A stretch of 48,647 nt of DNA from an uncultured Pelagibacteraceae bacterium (GTDB lineage: Bacteria > Pseudomonadota > Alphaproteobacteria > Pelagibacterales > Pelagibacteraceae): positions 1 through 48,647 of the forward strand of contig CACIOP010000009.1 in NCBI GenBank assembly GCA_902588315.1. Reading direction: 5' to 3'. The notes beneath the pieces are model-generated. The model did no database searches. It was not told the origin of the DNA and saw nothing but the letters and a program-made list of their open reading frames with translations. This document shows positions 13,398 through 24,059 of this stretch, piece after piece. Both the position numbers and the translations under genes were made by a program. Each line of letters opens with the position of its first letter. Within the stretch, counting starts at the first letter, position 1.

Positions 13398-13604
13398 TTA
13401 ACCTCTTAAGCTGTAAGGCATGTATGACTTAACAATTTTTCCATCTTGTTTAGACAATGTTGTAGTGCCTCTAAGTTTTCTTATTTGTGAATTCGTTCTT
13501 TTGATCATGCCGTGTCTTTTACCTGCTTGAGCAGAAATAACTTTACCCTTAGCGGATATTTTAAATCTTTTTTTTGCTGAGCTTTTTGTTTTTAGTTTTG
13601 GCAT
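13398..13604 (-). CDS. rpmI: 50S ribosomal protein L35
   Basis: A 68-residue basic protein with L35 features ([15 protein letters not shown] start, [19 protein letters not shown], and YMPYSL near the end). It is a small late-assembly component of the large subunit. A 53-base gap separates it from infC. Length and position between infC and rplT are as expected. Confidence 0.96.
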   Translation of the reverse strand: MPKLKTKSSAKKRFKISAKGKVISAQAGKRHGMIKRTNSQIRKLRGTTTLSKQDGKIVKSYMPYSLRG

Positions 13605-13657
13605 AATTCTGCGGACTTATACAAAGAAAGATATAATTTTACAACCTCTATTAAAGC

Positions 13658-14203
13658 TTATAAAGGCTGAATTACCATGATCATTTGCTTACCATCAAAC
13701 TTGGGATGCAATTCTACCTTGCCAATATCCTTCATATCTTCTTTAATTTTACCCATTAGTTCATTTCCTAGATGGGAATGCTGAAGCTCTCTACCTTTAA
13801 ATCTTATAGTAAATTTAACCTTATCTCCTTTAGCTATAAATTTTTTAGCATTTTTGACTTTAAACTCATAATCATGAGTTTCGGTAACAGGTCTCATTTT
13901 AATTTCTTTTAAAGAAACAATTTTTTGTTTTTTCTTTGCAAGATTAGCTTTTTTCTGAGCATCATACTTATATTTACCCATATCCATTATTTTACATACA
14001 GGAGGATTTGCATTAGGCGCTATCTCAATTAAATCTAAACCTTGATTTTTTGCCATGGAAATAGCTTCATTGGTATTCATCACACCAAGATTTTCTCCAT
14101 CACTCGCTATAACCTGAACATCAGGAGAAGAAATTCTATTATTAGATCTTGGACCTCTGTCCTTAGTTCTTCTTTGAAAATAATTTTGTTTGAAGTCTGC
14201 CAC
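13658..14203 (-). CDS. infC: Translation initiation factor IF-3
   Basis: A 181-residue IF-3 with the N domain (GENLGVMNTNEAISMAKNQGLDLIEIAPNANPPVCKIMDMGKYKY pattern), a linker helix, and the C domain (EIKMRPVTETHDYEFKVKNAKKF, then KVKFTIRFKGRELQH). It prevents premature 50S joining and checks the start codon. The chosen start is GTG at 14203, directly after the thrS stop. The rare AUU start used by enterobacterial infC for autoregulation is not used here. Confidence 0.96.
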   Translation of the reverse strand: MADFKQNYFQRRTKDRGPRSNNRISSPDVQVIASDGENLGVMNTNEAISMAKNQGLDLIEIAPNANPPVCKIMDMGKYKYDAQKKANLAKKKQKIVSLKEIKMRPVTETHDYEFKVKNAKKFIAKGDKVKFTIRFKGRELQHSHLGNELMGKIKEDMKDIGKVELHPKFDGKQMIMVIQPL

Positions 14204-16120
14204 TTAGTTTGATGATGCTTTATTTAAAGCAGAGAATGTTTTTAAGAATTGATCTATACCCATATTTTCTTGTTTATTAGAGTCTAATCTTCTAATCGTT
14301 ACTGAATTGGAGTCAACTTCTTTTTTACCACAAATTAATAAAAGCGGTATTTTTGCTAAAGAATGATCTCTAATTTTATAATTTAAATTATGATTTTTTA
14401 AATCTACTGCAGAACTTATACCTGAATTTTTAATTTTATTTGATACTTCGACCGCATAGTCATTAAATTCTTCTGAAATAGGTATTACCATTGTCTGTAA
14501 AGGAGATATCCAAAATGGAAACTTGCCTGCATAGTTTTCAATTAAAATTCCAATAAATCTCTCTAGAGAACCAAATAATGCTCGGTGCAACATAACAGGA
14601 ACTTTTTTAGTACCATCTTTATCAACATAAGAAGCATCTAATCTTCCAGGTAAATTTAAATCTACTTGTAAAGTTCCACATTGCCAATCTCTACCAATAG
14701 CATCTCGTAAAACAAATTCAATTTTAGGACCATAAAATGCTCCCTCACCTTTATTAATAGTATATTCTAATTTAGAAGCTTTAACGGCTTCAAGTAAAGA
14801 GGCTTCTGCTTTATCCCAAACTGAATCATCACCAACTCTTACTTCTGGCCTATCTGCATATTTTAGAATCACATTTTCAAAACCAAGGTCCTTATAAATA
14901 TCTAGTATTAGATTTGTAACAATTAAACATTCGCTAGTAATTTGATCTTCAGTGCAAAAAATATGAGCATCATCTTGAGTAAAGGCTCTTACTCTTAATA
15001 ACCCATGTAAAGCGCCTGATGGCTCATAACGATGAACTTTCCCAAATTCAGCAAAACGTAACGGAAGATCTCTGTAACTTTTTAAGCCTTGATTAAATAC
15101 CTGAATATGACCAGGGCAATTCATTGGTTTAATTGCAAAAACTTTTTCATCTGGTGTTTCAGAAGTATACATGTTTTCTCCATATTTTTCCCAATGCCCA
15201 GATTTTTCCCATAGTTGTCTATCTAGTACCTCTGGAGTATTGACCTCTTTATAACCAGCTGCATCTTGTCTGCTTCTCATGTAGTTGATGAGCTTTTGAA
15301 ACAAACCCCATCCTCTTTCATGCCAAAATACTGAGCCAGGGCTCTCTTCTCTAAAATGAAATAAATCCATTTCTCTACCTAATTTTCTGTGATCTCTTTT
15401 TTCGGCTTCTTCTATTCTCTTCAAATATTCATCTAGATCTTTTTGAGTTGCCCAACTCGTACCATATATTCGTTGCAACATTTCATTATTAGAGTCTCCT
15501 CTCCAATATGCTCCTGATACTTTTGTAAGTTTAAAATATTTCCCTATTTTACCTGTAGAGGATAAATGTGGGCCTCTACATAAATCATGCCATTCTCCGT
15601 GAAAATAAATTGATACATCTTCATTTTCAGGTATCGCTTCAATTAACTCAGCTTTATAAATTTCTCCTTTTTTTTTAAAATGGCTTATTGCTTTGTTTCT
15701 ATCCCAAACTTCTCTTTTTGTTGTTTCATTCCTATCGACAATCTCTTTCATTTTATTTTCAATTTTAACAAGATCATCCTCTGTAAATGGTTCTTTCCTA
15801 GCAAAGTCGTAATAAAATCCATTTTCAATCACAGGTCCAATTGTAACTTGGGTGCCAGGAAACAATTCTTGAACAGCCATAGCTAAAATATGGGCTGTGT
15901 CATGCCTTATAGTTTCCAAGCCCTCAGGATTTTTTGAAGTAAAAATTTTTACAGAACAATCATTTTCAATTAGAAAATCAAGATCTTTAAGTTCACCATC
16001 AACACTTATGACCATGGCTTGTTTAGCTAACGATTTGCTAATTTTTTCAGCTATTTCAAGTCCAGTAACTTTATTAGGAAAATCAATATTGTTTCCGTCG
16101 GGTAATGTTATTATCGGCAT
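14204..16120 (-). CDS. thrS: Threonyl-tRNA synthetase
   Basis: A 638-residue enzyme with normal architecture: a TGS domain (residues 1-60), the editing domain with HDTAH and a CRGPHL motif, the class II catalytic core with the zinc cysteine in MNCPGH, RFAEFGKVHRYEPSGAL (motif 2) and HRALFGSLERFIGILIENY (motif 3), and a C-terminal anticodon-binding domain. It charges tRNA-Thr and hydrolyses mischarged Ser-tRNA-Thr. It directly abuts the glycosyltransferase gene upstream and infC downstream. Confidence 0.97.
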   Translation of the reverse strand: MPIITLPDGNNIDFPNKVTGLEIAEKISKSLAKQAMVISVDGELKDLDFLIENDCSVKIFTSKNPEGLETIRHDTAHILAMAVQELFPGTQVTIGPVIENGFYYDFARKEPFTEDDLVKIENKMKEIVDRNETTKREVWDRNKAISHFKKKGEIYKAELIEAIPENEDVSIYFHGEWHDLCRGPHLSSTGKIGKYFKLTKVSGAYWRGDSNNEMLQRIYGTSWATQKDLDEYLKRIEEAEKRDHRKLGREMDLFHFREESPGSVFWHERGWGLFQKLINYMRSRQDAAGYKEVNTPEVLDRQLWEKSGHWEKYGENMYTSETPDEKVFAIKPMNCPGHIQVFNQGLKSYRDLPLRFAEFGKVHRYEPSGALHGLLRVRAFTQDDAHIFCTEDQITSECLIVTNLILDIYKDLGFENVILKYADRPEVRVGDDSVWDKAEASLLEAVKASKLEYTINKGEGAFYGPKIEFVLRDAIGRDWQCGTLQVDLNLPGRLDASYVDKDGTKKVPVMLHRALFGSLERFIGILIENYAGKFPFWISPLQTMVIPISEEFNDYAVEVSNKIKNSGISSAVDLKNHNLNYKIRDHSLAKIPLLLICGKKEVDSNSVTIRRLDSNKQENMGIDQFLKTFSALNKASSN

Positions 16121-17275
16121 TTAATTTAATAATCTCTTATACTCTGAATAAGTAGAAAAGCACATTTTTTCAACATTAAATTTTTGAACTATGTTTTTTC
16201 TTCCCTCATTACCAATTGATTTTAATAGAGTTTCATCCATATTAAGAGTTCTTAATATTTTATTACTTAATGATTTAGCATTTCCTGCTTCATATAAAAA
16301 ACCAGTTTTTTCATCAATTATTGTTTCATTAGAACCTCCAATGTTGCTTGCTATAATTGGTTTTTTCATCGATTGCGCTTCAACAGCAACTCTACCAAAA
16401 GCCTCTGGTTCGGTTGAAGCTGAAACAATAATATCAGAAACTTTATAAGCTAAGGCCATATCCTTACAATGATCTATAAATCTTATTTGTTTAGACAATC
16501 TGTATTGCTCCGAAAGTCTTATTAATTTTTTCTTATATAAATCTCTACCTTGATCACTGCCTAAAATGACAGCATAAAAAGCTTCATAACCGAGTTCTAT
16601 ATTCACTAAATTAATAGCCTCTATAAAAACTTCCTGCCCTTTCCAGGAAGTTAATCTACCAGGTAAAAGTATAATTTTTTTATCTTTTTCAATGTCCCAT
16701 TTTTTTAATAGTTTTTTTTCGTCAATTTCAATTTTAGTTGTTGGGTCAAAATAGTCGACGTTTATTCCTCTAAAAATAACCATTAATTTTTTTTTCTCAT
16801 TTAAATATTTTGAATAATTTTTTTTAATATGAGAAAAAATAAAATTAGATCCTGCAATTATTAAATCTGCTCTAGTCATTACTGAATTATAAATTTTTTT
16901 TATATTACTCTTAAAATTGTATGTTCCATGAAATGTAGTTACAAATTTTCGTCCTGTGATTTTTGTTGCTAACAAACATGACCAAGCAGGTGCTCTACTT
17001 CTCGCGTGAACAAGAGAAATATTATAAACTAAAATTATTCCAATTAAGATAAAAGCATTAATTAAAATTAGTAGAGGATTTTTGCTTTGCACTGGAAGTC
17101 TAAATATTTTAACTTTTTTTCTATCTACAAATTTAAGTAATTCACCACCGCTTGTTACAATAAATGATTTACAATTATTTTCTGGTAAATAATGTGCAAT
17201 ATCGTAACAACCTGTTTCAGCTCCTCCATAACCTAATTTTGGAATTACTTGTAAAACTTTTAAATCAGATGACAT
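16121..17275 (-). CDS. Glycosyltransferase family 4 protein
   Basis: A 384-residue GT-B fold enzyme. The N-terminal domain starts LKVLQVIPKLGYGGAETGCYDIA, the usual opening of GT4 acceptor domains. The C-terminal nucleotide-sugar domain shows LLPGRLTSWKGQEVFIEA, VSASTEPEAFGRVAVEAQSMKKPIIASN (with the E-x7-E pair) and GGSNETI. The hydrophobic stretch at about 67-90 suggests membrane association. It probably adds a sugar to a lipid-linked or surface polysaccharide; donor and acceptor cannot be read from the sequence. It is the first gene of the long minus-strand run, with thrS starting right after its stop. Only 36 bases separate it from the divergent hydrolase gene, so both promoters must lie in or around that gap. 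Confidence 0.9.
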   Translation of the reverse strand: MSSDLKVLQVIPKLGYGGAETGCYDIAHYLPENNCKSFIVTSGGELLKFVDRKKVKIFRLPVQSKNPLLILINAFILIGIILVYNISLVHARSRAPAWSCLLATKITGRKFVTTFHGTYNFKSNIKKIYNSVMTRADLIIAGSNFIFSHIKKNYSKYLNEKKKLMVIFRGINVDYFDPTTKIEIDEKKLLKKWDIEKDKKIILLPGRLTSWKGQEVFIEAINLVNIELGYEAFYAVILGSDQGRDLYKKKLIRLSEQYRLSKQIRFIDHCKDMALAYKVSDIIVSASTEPEAFGRVAVEAQSMKKPIIASNIGGSNETIIDEKTGFLYEAGNAKSLSNKILRTLNMDETLLKSIGNEGRKNIVQKFNVEKMCFSTYSEYKRLLN

Positions 17276-17311
17276 TTGATATGATTATATATTAATAGAC
17301 AAAACTTATAA

Positions 17312-18061
17312 ATGATTATGGCAAATTTCAGATTTCACCAAATATCAAATACAAAGAAAATTAGATATATTTCTAAAATTTTTAAAAATAGTTCTTTTAT
17401 AGTTTTTTTGCATGGCTTTATGTCAGATCTTGAAGGAAAAAAACCAAATGCTTTTTTGAAATTTGCTAAAAAAAATAAAGTAAGTTTTTTAGCACTAGAA
17501 TACTCTGGTCATGGGAAATCATCTGGAAAATTTGTAAATGGAAATATTTCAAAATGGAGTAAAGAGACGTCAATTTTAATTAGAAAATACGTTAAAAAAA
17601 AAGAATTTGTGCTAATTGGTTCAAGTATGGGCGCATGGATTTCGCTAAATCAATTCAAAATTTTCAAAAAACAGATTAAAGGATTTTTAGGAATAGGGGC
17701 TGCTCCTGAATTTTTAGAAAATTTAATGTGGAAAAAATTTACCAAAAAAATGAAAGAGGAAACAATACGTAAGGGCATTTATCAATTAAAACATGGCAAT
17801 TATGAATATCCAATAACTTTACAATTAATAAAAGATGGAAGAAAAAACAAAGTCTTAAATAAAAAAATTAATTCAAATATTAAAGTAACAATGGTACATG
17901 GTGAAAAAGATGAGGCCGTTCCTGTCTCATATTCAAGAAAAGTTTTAAAATTATTTCCAAAAGCTAAGAAAAAATTAAATATTATAAAAAAAGGTGATCA
18001 CAGTTTATCAAATAAAAAATGGTTAAATATAATTTTAAAAGAGCTTAAATTATTAGTTTAG
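17312..18061 (+). CDS. Alpha/beta hydrolase (ABHD10-like)
   Basis: A 249-residue alpha/beta hydrolase. The oxyanion region is FLHGFMSD near residue 33, the nucleophile Ser105 sits in GSSMGAW, and the likely acid and base are Asp200 (HGEKDEAVP) and His230 (KGDHSLS). The EYSGHGKSSGKF segment and general layout resemble the ABHD10 / alphaproteobacterial serine hydrolase group, whose mammalian member is a depalmitoylating and glucuronide esterase. The bacterial substrate is unknown. There is no signal peptide. An ATG at 17318 is an equally possible start. Its end overlaps the convergent gltB stop by four bases. Confidence 0.85.
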   Translation: MIMANFRFHQISNTKKIRYISKIFKNSSFIVFLHGFMSDLEGKKPNAFLKFAKKNKVSFLALEYSGHGKSSGKFVNGNISKWSKETSILIRKYVKKKEFVLIGSSMGAWISLNQFKIFKKQIKGFLGIGAAPEFLENLMWKKFTKKMKEETIRKGIYQLKHGNYEYPITLQLIKDGRKNKVLNKKINSNIKVTMVHGEKDEAVPVSYSRKVLKLFPKAKKKLNIIKKGDHSLSNKKWLNIILKELKLLV

Positions 18062-21000
18062 CTAACTTTTTTTATATCTTTTTTTAAAGTAATTGGATAT
18101 TTTAATTTATCCAACATTTCTTTAGGACACACCTGAACAAAATTATTTACTTCACCATCATAGTTTTCAATTATTTTTTTCGATAATTGAGACTCAGTCT
18201 CTTTAAAGTGCTCACTGACTAGATCTTTTAAATATTCTTTGTAATAATCTGTCTCTACATTTTGCCAAACTACTGATTCTGGATTTACTTTCTTTTCAAA
18301 TTGTTGAGATTTGTCATATATAAAGGCCATTCCACCTGTCATACCAGCTGCAAAATTATCACCAACATCTCCTAAAATTACTACAGTTCCACCAGTCATA
18401 TATTCACATCCATTAGAATCGCATCCTTCAATTACAGTAACTGCGCCAGAATTTCTAACTGAAAATCTTTCACCAGCTTGGCCAGCAGCAAAAAGTTTTC
18501 CTGAAGTAGCTCCGTAAAGAACAGTATTTCCTAAAATTGTATTTTCATTTGAAACTAAATTGCTCTCTTCAGGTAATTTTATTGAAATAGTAGCTCCTGA
18601 CAAACCCTTGCCAACATAATCATTTGCATCTCCCTTTAACACAAGTTTTAAACCTTTAGAAGAAAATGCACCAAATGATTGACCTGCTGATCCTTTAAAA
18701 TTTAAAACTAAAAAGTTTTCATCAAGTTTTTCATAACCATATTTTTTATACAAATGATGAGAAATTCTAGTGCCTACTGCCCTATGAGTATTTTTTATTT
18801 GATATTCTTTCACAATTTTTTCAGAATTATCTAAAGCTTGTTCAATTTCTGGCCAAATTTGTTGGTCAAGGGTATCTGGTACACTATTTATTTCTTGATC
18901 CTCACAATACCTTGGATTATTTCCAGTATCAGCTTGAACAAATAAAGGATTTAAATCTAAATCGTCTAAATTTGGAGAACCCTTACTAACCTGTTTTAAC
19001 AAGTCTGTCCTTCCAATCACCTCATTTAATGATTTAAAACCTAAATTTGCTAATATTTCTCTTACTTCACTAGCTATAAATGTAAACAAATTAACTACTT
19101 TTTCTGGAGTCCCAGTAAATTTTTCTCTAAGCTTTTCATCTTGAGTGCAAACGCCTACAGGACATGTATTTGAATGACACTGCCTTACCATTATACACCC
19201 CATTGCAACTAAAGCTGTAGTAGCAACACCATATTCTTCAGCACCCATCATTGCAGCTATCACCACATCTCTTCCAGTTTTAATTCCACCGTCTGTTCTT
19301 AATGTAACTTTATGTCTAAGGTTATTTAAAGTTAATACTTGGTTTGCTTCTGTCAAACCCATCTCCCACGGTATTCCAACATACTTAACACTAGTCTGTG
19401 GTGTTGCTCCTGTTCCACCATTATGTCCAGAAATTAATATTATATCTGCTTTTGCTTTAGCTACACCAGCTGCAATTGTTCCTACTCCAGAGGAAGCAAC
19501 AAGTTTAACTCCAATTCTTGCTTTAGGATTTATCTGTTTTAAATCATAAATTAATTGTGCAAGATCTTCGATTGAATAAATATCATGATGTGGTGGTGGT
19601 GATATTAAAGTAACTCCAGGAGTTGAATGTCTAAGTTTAGCAATCTCATCTGTAACTTTAAATCCTGGTAGCTGACCTCCCTCACCAGGCTTAGCGCCTT
19701 GTGCAATTTTAATTTCTATCTCATTACAATTATTAAGATAATTAACTGTAACTCCGAATCTTGCAGAAGCTATTTGTTTAACTCTTGAGTTTGCGCTGTC
19801 ACCGTTATCTAAAACTTTAAATCTACTTGCGTCTTCACCGCCCTCTCCACTACATGAAGCACCTTTAATTCTATTCATACCAGTTGCCAAAGTTTCATGC
19901 GCCTCTTTTGATAAAGCTCCATGAGACATACTCCCACTTCCAAATCTTTTTAAAATATTTTCTATTGGCTCAACCTCAGAAATATCTATTGGCCCACTTA
20001 ATTTTTTTTCTCTGAAATCAATCAAGTCTCTAAGATTAATAGGTGGTAAACTGTATATTCCATCCGCATATCTTTTATAAGCATCATAAGAATTAGATCC
20101 TACTGCACTTTGAAGTAAATGAATTAATTTTCCTTGATATTGATGAGTTTCACCATTTTTTCGATATCTATATATACCGCCTATCGGCAATATAGTTTCA
20201 GAACTTTCAAATGCCTCTTTATGTATTTCTCTAATTTTTTTCTCTATACCCGTAAGTCCAATACCTGAAATTTTAGAGACAACTCCTGGAAAATAATCTG
20301 CAACAATTGTTCTACTTAAACCTACGGTTTCAAAGTTACATCCACCTCTATAAGAACTTAGAACTGAAATACCCATCTTAGACATGATCTTTAATAAACC
20401 TGCGTTTACTGATTTTATGTATCTCTCTACACATTCATCAAAGCTAAATTGACCAAATAATTTCTTTTCATGACGCTGAAACAAACTATCAAATGCTAAG
20501 TATGGATTTACAGTAGTTGCTCCAACTCCTATTAAGGTTGCAAAAGAGTGTGTATCTAAAGCCTCTCCAGATTGAACATTTATTGATACATAACCTCTTA
20601 GTTTTTTTTCAATAAGGAATGAATTAATTGATCCAACTGCTAAAAGCATTGGTATTGGGAGTTTTAAGCTAGAAAGCTCTTTGTCACTTAAAATCAGTTG
20701 AGTAACTCCTTGTCTTACTGCAATTTCAGCTTCTTTTTGAATTTTTTTAATTGAATCAAATAAAGTTTCTTCCTCAGAAAAAGTACAATCAATTATAGAT
20801 GAATTGTTACCAAAAAAATTTATAAATTTTTCAAACTGAGAATTTGATAATATTGGACTATTTAAAACATAAATATTTTGCTTTGTTAAATTATCAAAAT
20901 TTAAAATATTTCCAAGATTTCCAAATCTTGTTTTCAAACTCATAACCTTGTTTTCTCTTAAAGAGTCTATTGGTGGGTTTGTGACTTGACTAAAATTTTG

Positions 21001-22563
21001 TCTAAAAAAATGGTATAACGGTCTATACCTATCTGACAAAACAGCTAATGGTGTATCGTCCCCCATAGATCCAGTTGCTTCTTTAGCATCTTCTGCCATT
21101 GGATGCAGTATGAGCTCAAGATCTTCTAGACTTATTCCAAAAGTATATTGCCTTCTTCTTAAATCATCTCCCGAAAAAGAATTTTTTTCATCTGAAATAG
21201 TTAACTTATCATCTAGGTCGATAATTTGTGAATTAAAGTGTTTATACTCTTTGGCTAAATAATCTTTTATTTGCTTGTTTGTAAATACTTTACCTTTTTC
21301 TATTCTAACTCCAATTATTTCCCCAGGACCCAATCTTCCCTTTGACAAAATTCTTTTTTCATTTAATTCAATCATTCCTGTTTCAGAACCTGCAAATAAT
21401 AATTTGTCTTTTGTAATTGCGTATCTTAAAGGTCTTAATCCATTTCTATCATTTGCAGCTATAACCCACTCATTATCAGTTCCAGCAATAGCAGCTGGTC
21501 CATCCCATGGCTCCATTGTACTGTTCAAAAAATTAAATAATTGTTGGTGATCTTTTGGTAGAGTTTTATTTTTTTTAGACCATGCGTCTGGAACTAACAT
21601 AAGCTTAGCCAAAGGCGCAGGCTGACCAGATATATTTAATAATTCAAAAACATTGTCTAATGCAGCAGAGTCTGATGCTCCCTGTTGAATAACAGGTTTT
21701 AAGTTCTCAACATCGTCAAAAAGGGGACTGTTCATCTCTTGTTCATGAACTTTCATCCAATTTTTATTTCCTCTATAAGTATTAATTTCTCCATTATGCG
21801 CTATAGCTCTAAAGGGTTGAGCTAAATTCCAGCTAGGCGCTGTATTTGTTGAAAATCTTTGATGAAAAATAGCAAACCTTGAAACAAATCTCTCATCTTT
21901 TAAATCAAGGTAGAAATCTGAGATAGCTTCAGCTAAAAACATCCCCTTGTAAATGATAGATTTAGAACTCAATGAACAAATATAAAAATTGTTTAAAGAT
22001 TTTTTAAAAGCTTCATTTTCTATCTTTCTTCTAGTTTCATAAATTTTTCTTTCTAAATCTTTATTTGTTAATTCTGGATTATAAGGTTTAAACAATACTT
22101 GGATAATTTCAGGCATTGTTTGGAATGCCTTTTCTCCTAAAACTTTTGGATTAACTGGAACTTGTCTCCAACCGTAAATACTAAAATCATTTTTTGTTAA
22201 TTCACTTTCTACAATAGTTTTGCAACTTTCTTGCGCTGCATAATCATTTCGAGGCAGAAATATCATACCAACACATATTTCAGAATTGTCATGTGTGTGT
22301 CCTGTCACTTCTATCTTTTCAATGAAGAAATCTTTTGGTATTTCAACATGAATTCCAGCTCCGTCACCAGTTTTCCCATCGGCATCTACAGCGCCTCTAT
22401 GCCAAACTGCTTTTAACGCTTCAATACCATACTCTACAACTTTACGAGATTTTTTACCTTCAGTTGATGCAATTATACCAACACCACAAGCATCATGCTC
22501 CATATCTTCTGAATAAACATTATTTTCTTTTAAAAGGTGAAGGTTCTTTTTATAATTTTTCAT
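18058..22563 (-). CDS. gltB: Glutamate synthase (NADPH) large subunit
   Basis: A 1501-residue GOGAT alpha chain of full length. The class II amidotransferase cysteine is in HDACGVGIIAS (Cys27 of the precursor), implying removal of a 26-residue propeptide as in the family. The central domain, the FMN-binding synthase domain (GAKPGEGGQLPG, SPPPHHDIYSIEDLAQLI, GHNGGTGATPQTS), the 3Fe-4S cysteines in CIMVRQCHSNTCPVGVC, and the C-terminal beta-helix GXGXG domain are all visible. It converts glutamine plus 2-oxoglutarate to two glutamates. Its ATG shares one base with the gltD stop, so the subunits are translationally coupled. Confidence 0.97.
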   Translation of the reverse strand: MKNYKKNLHLLKENNVYSEDMEHDACGVGIIASTEGKKSRKVVEYGIEALKAVWHRGAVDADGKTGDGAGIHVEIPKDFFIEKIEVTGHTHDNSEICVGMIFLPRNDYAAQESCKTIVESELTKNDFSIYGWRQVPVNPKVLGEKAFQTMPEIIQVLFKPYNPELTNKDLERKIYETRRKIENEAFKKSLNNFYICSLSSKSIIYKGMFLAEAISDFYLDLKDERFVSRFAIFHQRFSTNTAPSWNLAQPFRAIAHNGEINTYRGNKNWMKVHEQEMNSPLFDDVENLKPVIQQGASDSAALDNVFELLNISGQPAPLAKLMLVPDAWSKKNKTLPKDHQQLFNFLNSTMEPWDGPAAIAGTDNEWVIAANDRNGLRPLRYAITKDKLLFAGSETGMIELNEKRILSKGRLGPGEIIGVRIEKGKVFTNKQIKDYLAKEYKHFNSQIIDLDDKLTISDEKNSFSGDDLRRRQYTFGISLEDLELILHPMAEDAKEATGSMGDDTPLAVLSDRYRPLYHFFRQNFSQVTNPPIDSLRENKVMSLKTRFGNLGNILNFDNLTKQNIYVLNSPILSNSQFEKFINFFGNNSSIIDCTFSEEETLFDSIKKIQKEAEIAVRQGVTQLILSDKELSSLKLPIPMLLAVGSINSFLIEKKLRGYVSINVQSGEALDTHSFATLIGVGATTVNPYLAFDSLFQRHEKKLFGQFSFDECVERYIKSVNAGLLKIMSKMGISVLSSYRGGCNFETVGLSRTIVADYFPGVVSKISGIGLTGIEKKIREIHKEAFESSETILPIGGIYRYRKNGETHQYQGKLIHLLQSAVGSNSYDAYKRYADGIYSLPPINLRDLIDFREKKLSGPIDISEVEPIENILKRFGSGSMSHGALSKEAHETLATGMNRIKGASCSGEGGEDASRFKVLDNGDSANSRVKQIASARFGVTVNYLNNCNEIEIKIAQGAKPGEGGQLPGFKVTDEIAKLRHSTPGVTLISPPPHHDIYSIEDLAQLIYDLKQINPKARIGVKLVASSGVGTIAAGVAKAKADIILISGHNGGTGATPQTSVKYVGIPWEMGLTEANQVLTLNNLRHKVTLRTDGGIKTGRDVVIAAMMGAEEYGVATTALVAMGCIMVRQCHSNTCPVGVCTQDEKLREKFTGTPEKVVNLFTFIASEVREILANLGFKSLNEVIGRTDLLKQVSKGSPNLDDLDLNPLFVQADTGNNPRYCEDQEINSVPDTLDQQIWPEIEQALDNSEKIVKEYQIKNTHRAVGTRISHHLYKKYGYEKLDENFLVLNFKGSAGQSFGAFSSKGLKLVLKGDANDYVGKGLSGATISIKLPEESNLVSNENTILGNTVLYGATSGKLFAAGQAGERFSVRNSGAVTVIEGCDSNGCEYMTGGTVVILGDVGDNFAAGMTGGMAFIYDKSQQFEKKVNPESVVWQNVETDYYKEYLKDLVSEHFKETESQLSKKIIENYDGEVNNFVQVCPKEMLDKLKYPITLKKDIKKVS

Positions 22564-24002
22564 TAAGCCACTCTTTTTTCCACTTTAGATTTACTCTCTA
22601 GATAAGTTTTAATTGAAGCTGCTGCATCTCTTCCATCTTTTATCGCCCAAACAACTAATGAAGCTCCTCTAACTATATCACCAGCTGCAAATACCCCTTT
22701 TATATTTGTTTCCATAGTATCAAAATCTGTTTTAATAGTTCCCCACTTTGTTACTTGTAATTCACTACTATCAAATAAATTCGGTAAATCCTCAGGATCA
22801 AAACCTAGTGCTTTGATAACCATATCTGCTTTTGTTTCGTAACTTGAGCCTTCTTGTACTTGTGGCTTTCTTCTTCCTGTCTCGTCTGGATCACCTAGTT
22901 TAATTTGATCTACAATTATTTTTTCTACTTTATTTGTACCTTTAAATTCTTTAGGACTTGATAACCAAACAAATTCAACACCTTCTTCTTCTGCATTTGC
23001 AACTTCTCTTGCAGATCCTGGCATATTTTCTTTATCTCTTCTATACAAACATTTAACAGATTTTGCCTTCTGTCTTATAGAAGTTCTCACACAATCCATT
23101 GCTGTGTCACCTCCACCGATTACAACAACATCTTTACCTTCTGCGTTTAAAATTCCTTTATCAAACAACTCGACATCATCTCCTAGACCTTTTTTATTAG
23201 ATGCTGTTAAAAAATCCATTGCAGGAAAAATATTATCAAGATCATTTCCAGGCAAGTTTACTTCTCTTGCTTTATAAACTCCTGTAGCAATTAAAATTGC
23301 ATCATGTTTTTTTCTCAATTGGTCTAGACTTGCATCCTTACCAACTTCAAAATTTTGAACAAATTCAATTCCTCCATCCTTTAAGAGTTTTGTTCTTCGC
23401 TCTACAACTTCTTTTTCTAATTTAAAATTTGGAATTCCATAAATTAATAATCCTCCTGCTCTATCATATCTATCGTAGACAGTTATTTTATACCCATTTT
23501 TTCTTAATTGTTCTGCAGCAGCTAAACCAGCAGGACCTGCTCCTATAATTCCTACGCTTTGATTTTTTTCATTCGTTACCTTAATTGGTTTTACCCAGCC
23601 CTGAGCCCAAGCATTATCTGTAATATATTTTTCTACTGATCCAATAGTTACTGTTCCATGACCAGACTGTTCAATTACACAATTTCCCTCGCATAATCTA
23701 TCTTGGGGGCAAATTCGGCCACACACTTCAGGCATATTGTTTGTGCTTTGGGATAATTCATACGCCTCTTTTAATCTTCCCTCTGCTGTCAATTTAAGCC
23801 AATCTGGAATGTTATTACTTAAAGGACAATGAACTTGGCAAAAAGGTACTCCACATTGCGAACACCTACTAGACTGTTCTCTGGCTTTTTCATTGATATA
23901 CTCGTCATAAATTTCGTTAAAATCTTTCTTTCTCGTATCAACTTCTCTTTTAGGTGGAGTTTGTTGACCTATTTTAACAAATTTTAGCATTTTATCGGGC
24001 AT
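22563..24002 (-). CDS. gltD: Glutamate synthase (NADPH) small subunit
   Basis: A 479-residue GOGAT beta chain. The N-terminus carries the two 4Fe-4S cysteine groups (CSQCGVPFCQVHCP and CGRICPQDRLCEGNC). It is followed by a FAD site (IGAGPAGLAAAEQLR) and a NADPH site (GGGDTAMDCVR), and ends with the FAD-contacting AAGDIVRGASLVVWAI. It passes electrons from NADPH to GltB. It is first in the gltDB operon, the reverse of the enterobacterial order. The 183-base gap to uppP must hold its promoter. Confidence 0.97.
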   Translation of the reverse strand: MPDKMLKFVKIGQQTPPKREVDTRKKDFNEIYDEYINEKAREQSSRCSQCGVPFCQVHCPLSNNIPDWLKLTAEGRLKEAYELSQSTNNMPEVCGRICPQDRLCEGNCVIEQSGHGTVTIGSVEKYITDNAWAQGWVKPIKVTNEKNQSVGIIGAGPAGLAAAEQLRKNGYKITVYDRYDRAGGLLIYGIPNFKLEKEVVERRTKLLKDGGIEFVQNFEVGKDASLDQLRKKHDAILIATGVYKAREVNLPGNDLDNIFPAMDFLTASNKKGLGDDVELFDKGILNAEGKDVVVIGGGDTAMDCVRTSIRQKAKSVKCLYRRDKENMPGSAREVANAEEEGVEFVWLSSPKEFKGTNKVEKIIVDQIKLGDPDETGRRKPQVQEGSSYETKADMVIKALGFDPEDLPNLFDSSELQVTKWGTIKTDFDTMETNIKGVFAAGDIVRGASLVVWAIKDGRDAAASIKTYLESKSKVEKRVA

Positions 24003-24059
24003 AATATTATTTAAGTTTTGGCAAAATATACCCTGATTTATGTATATAAAGCATAAAAT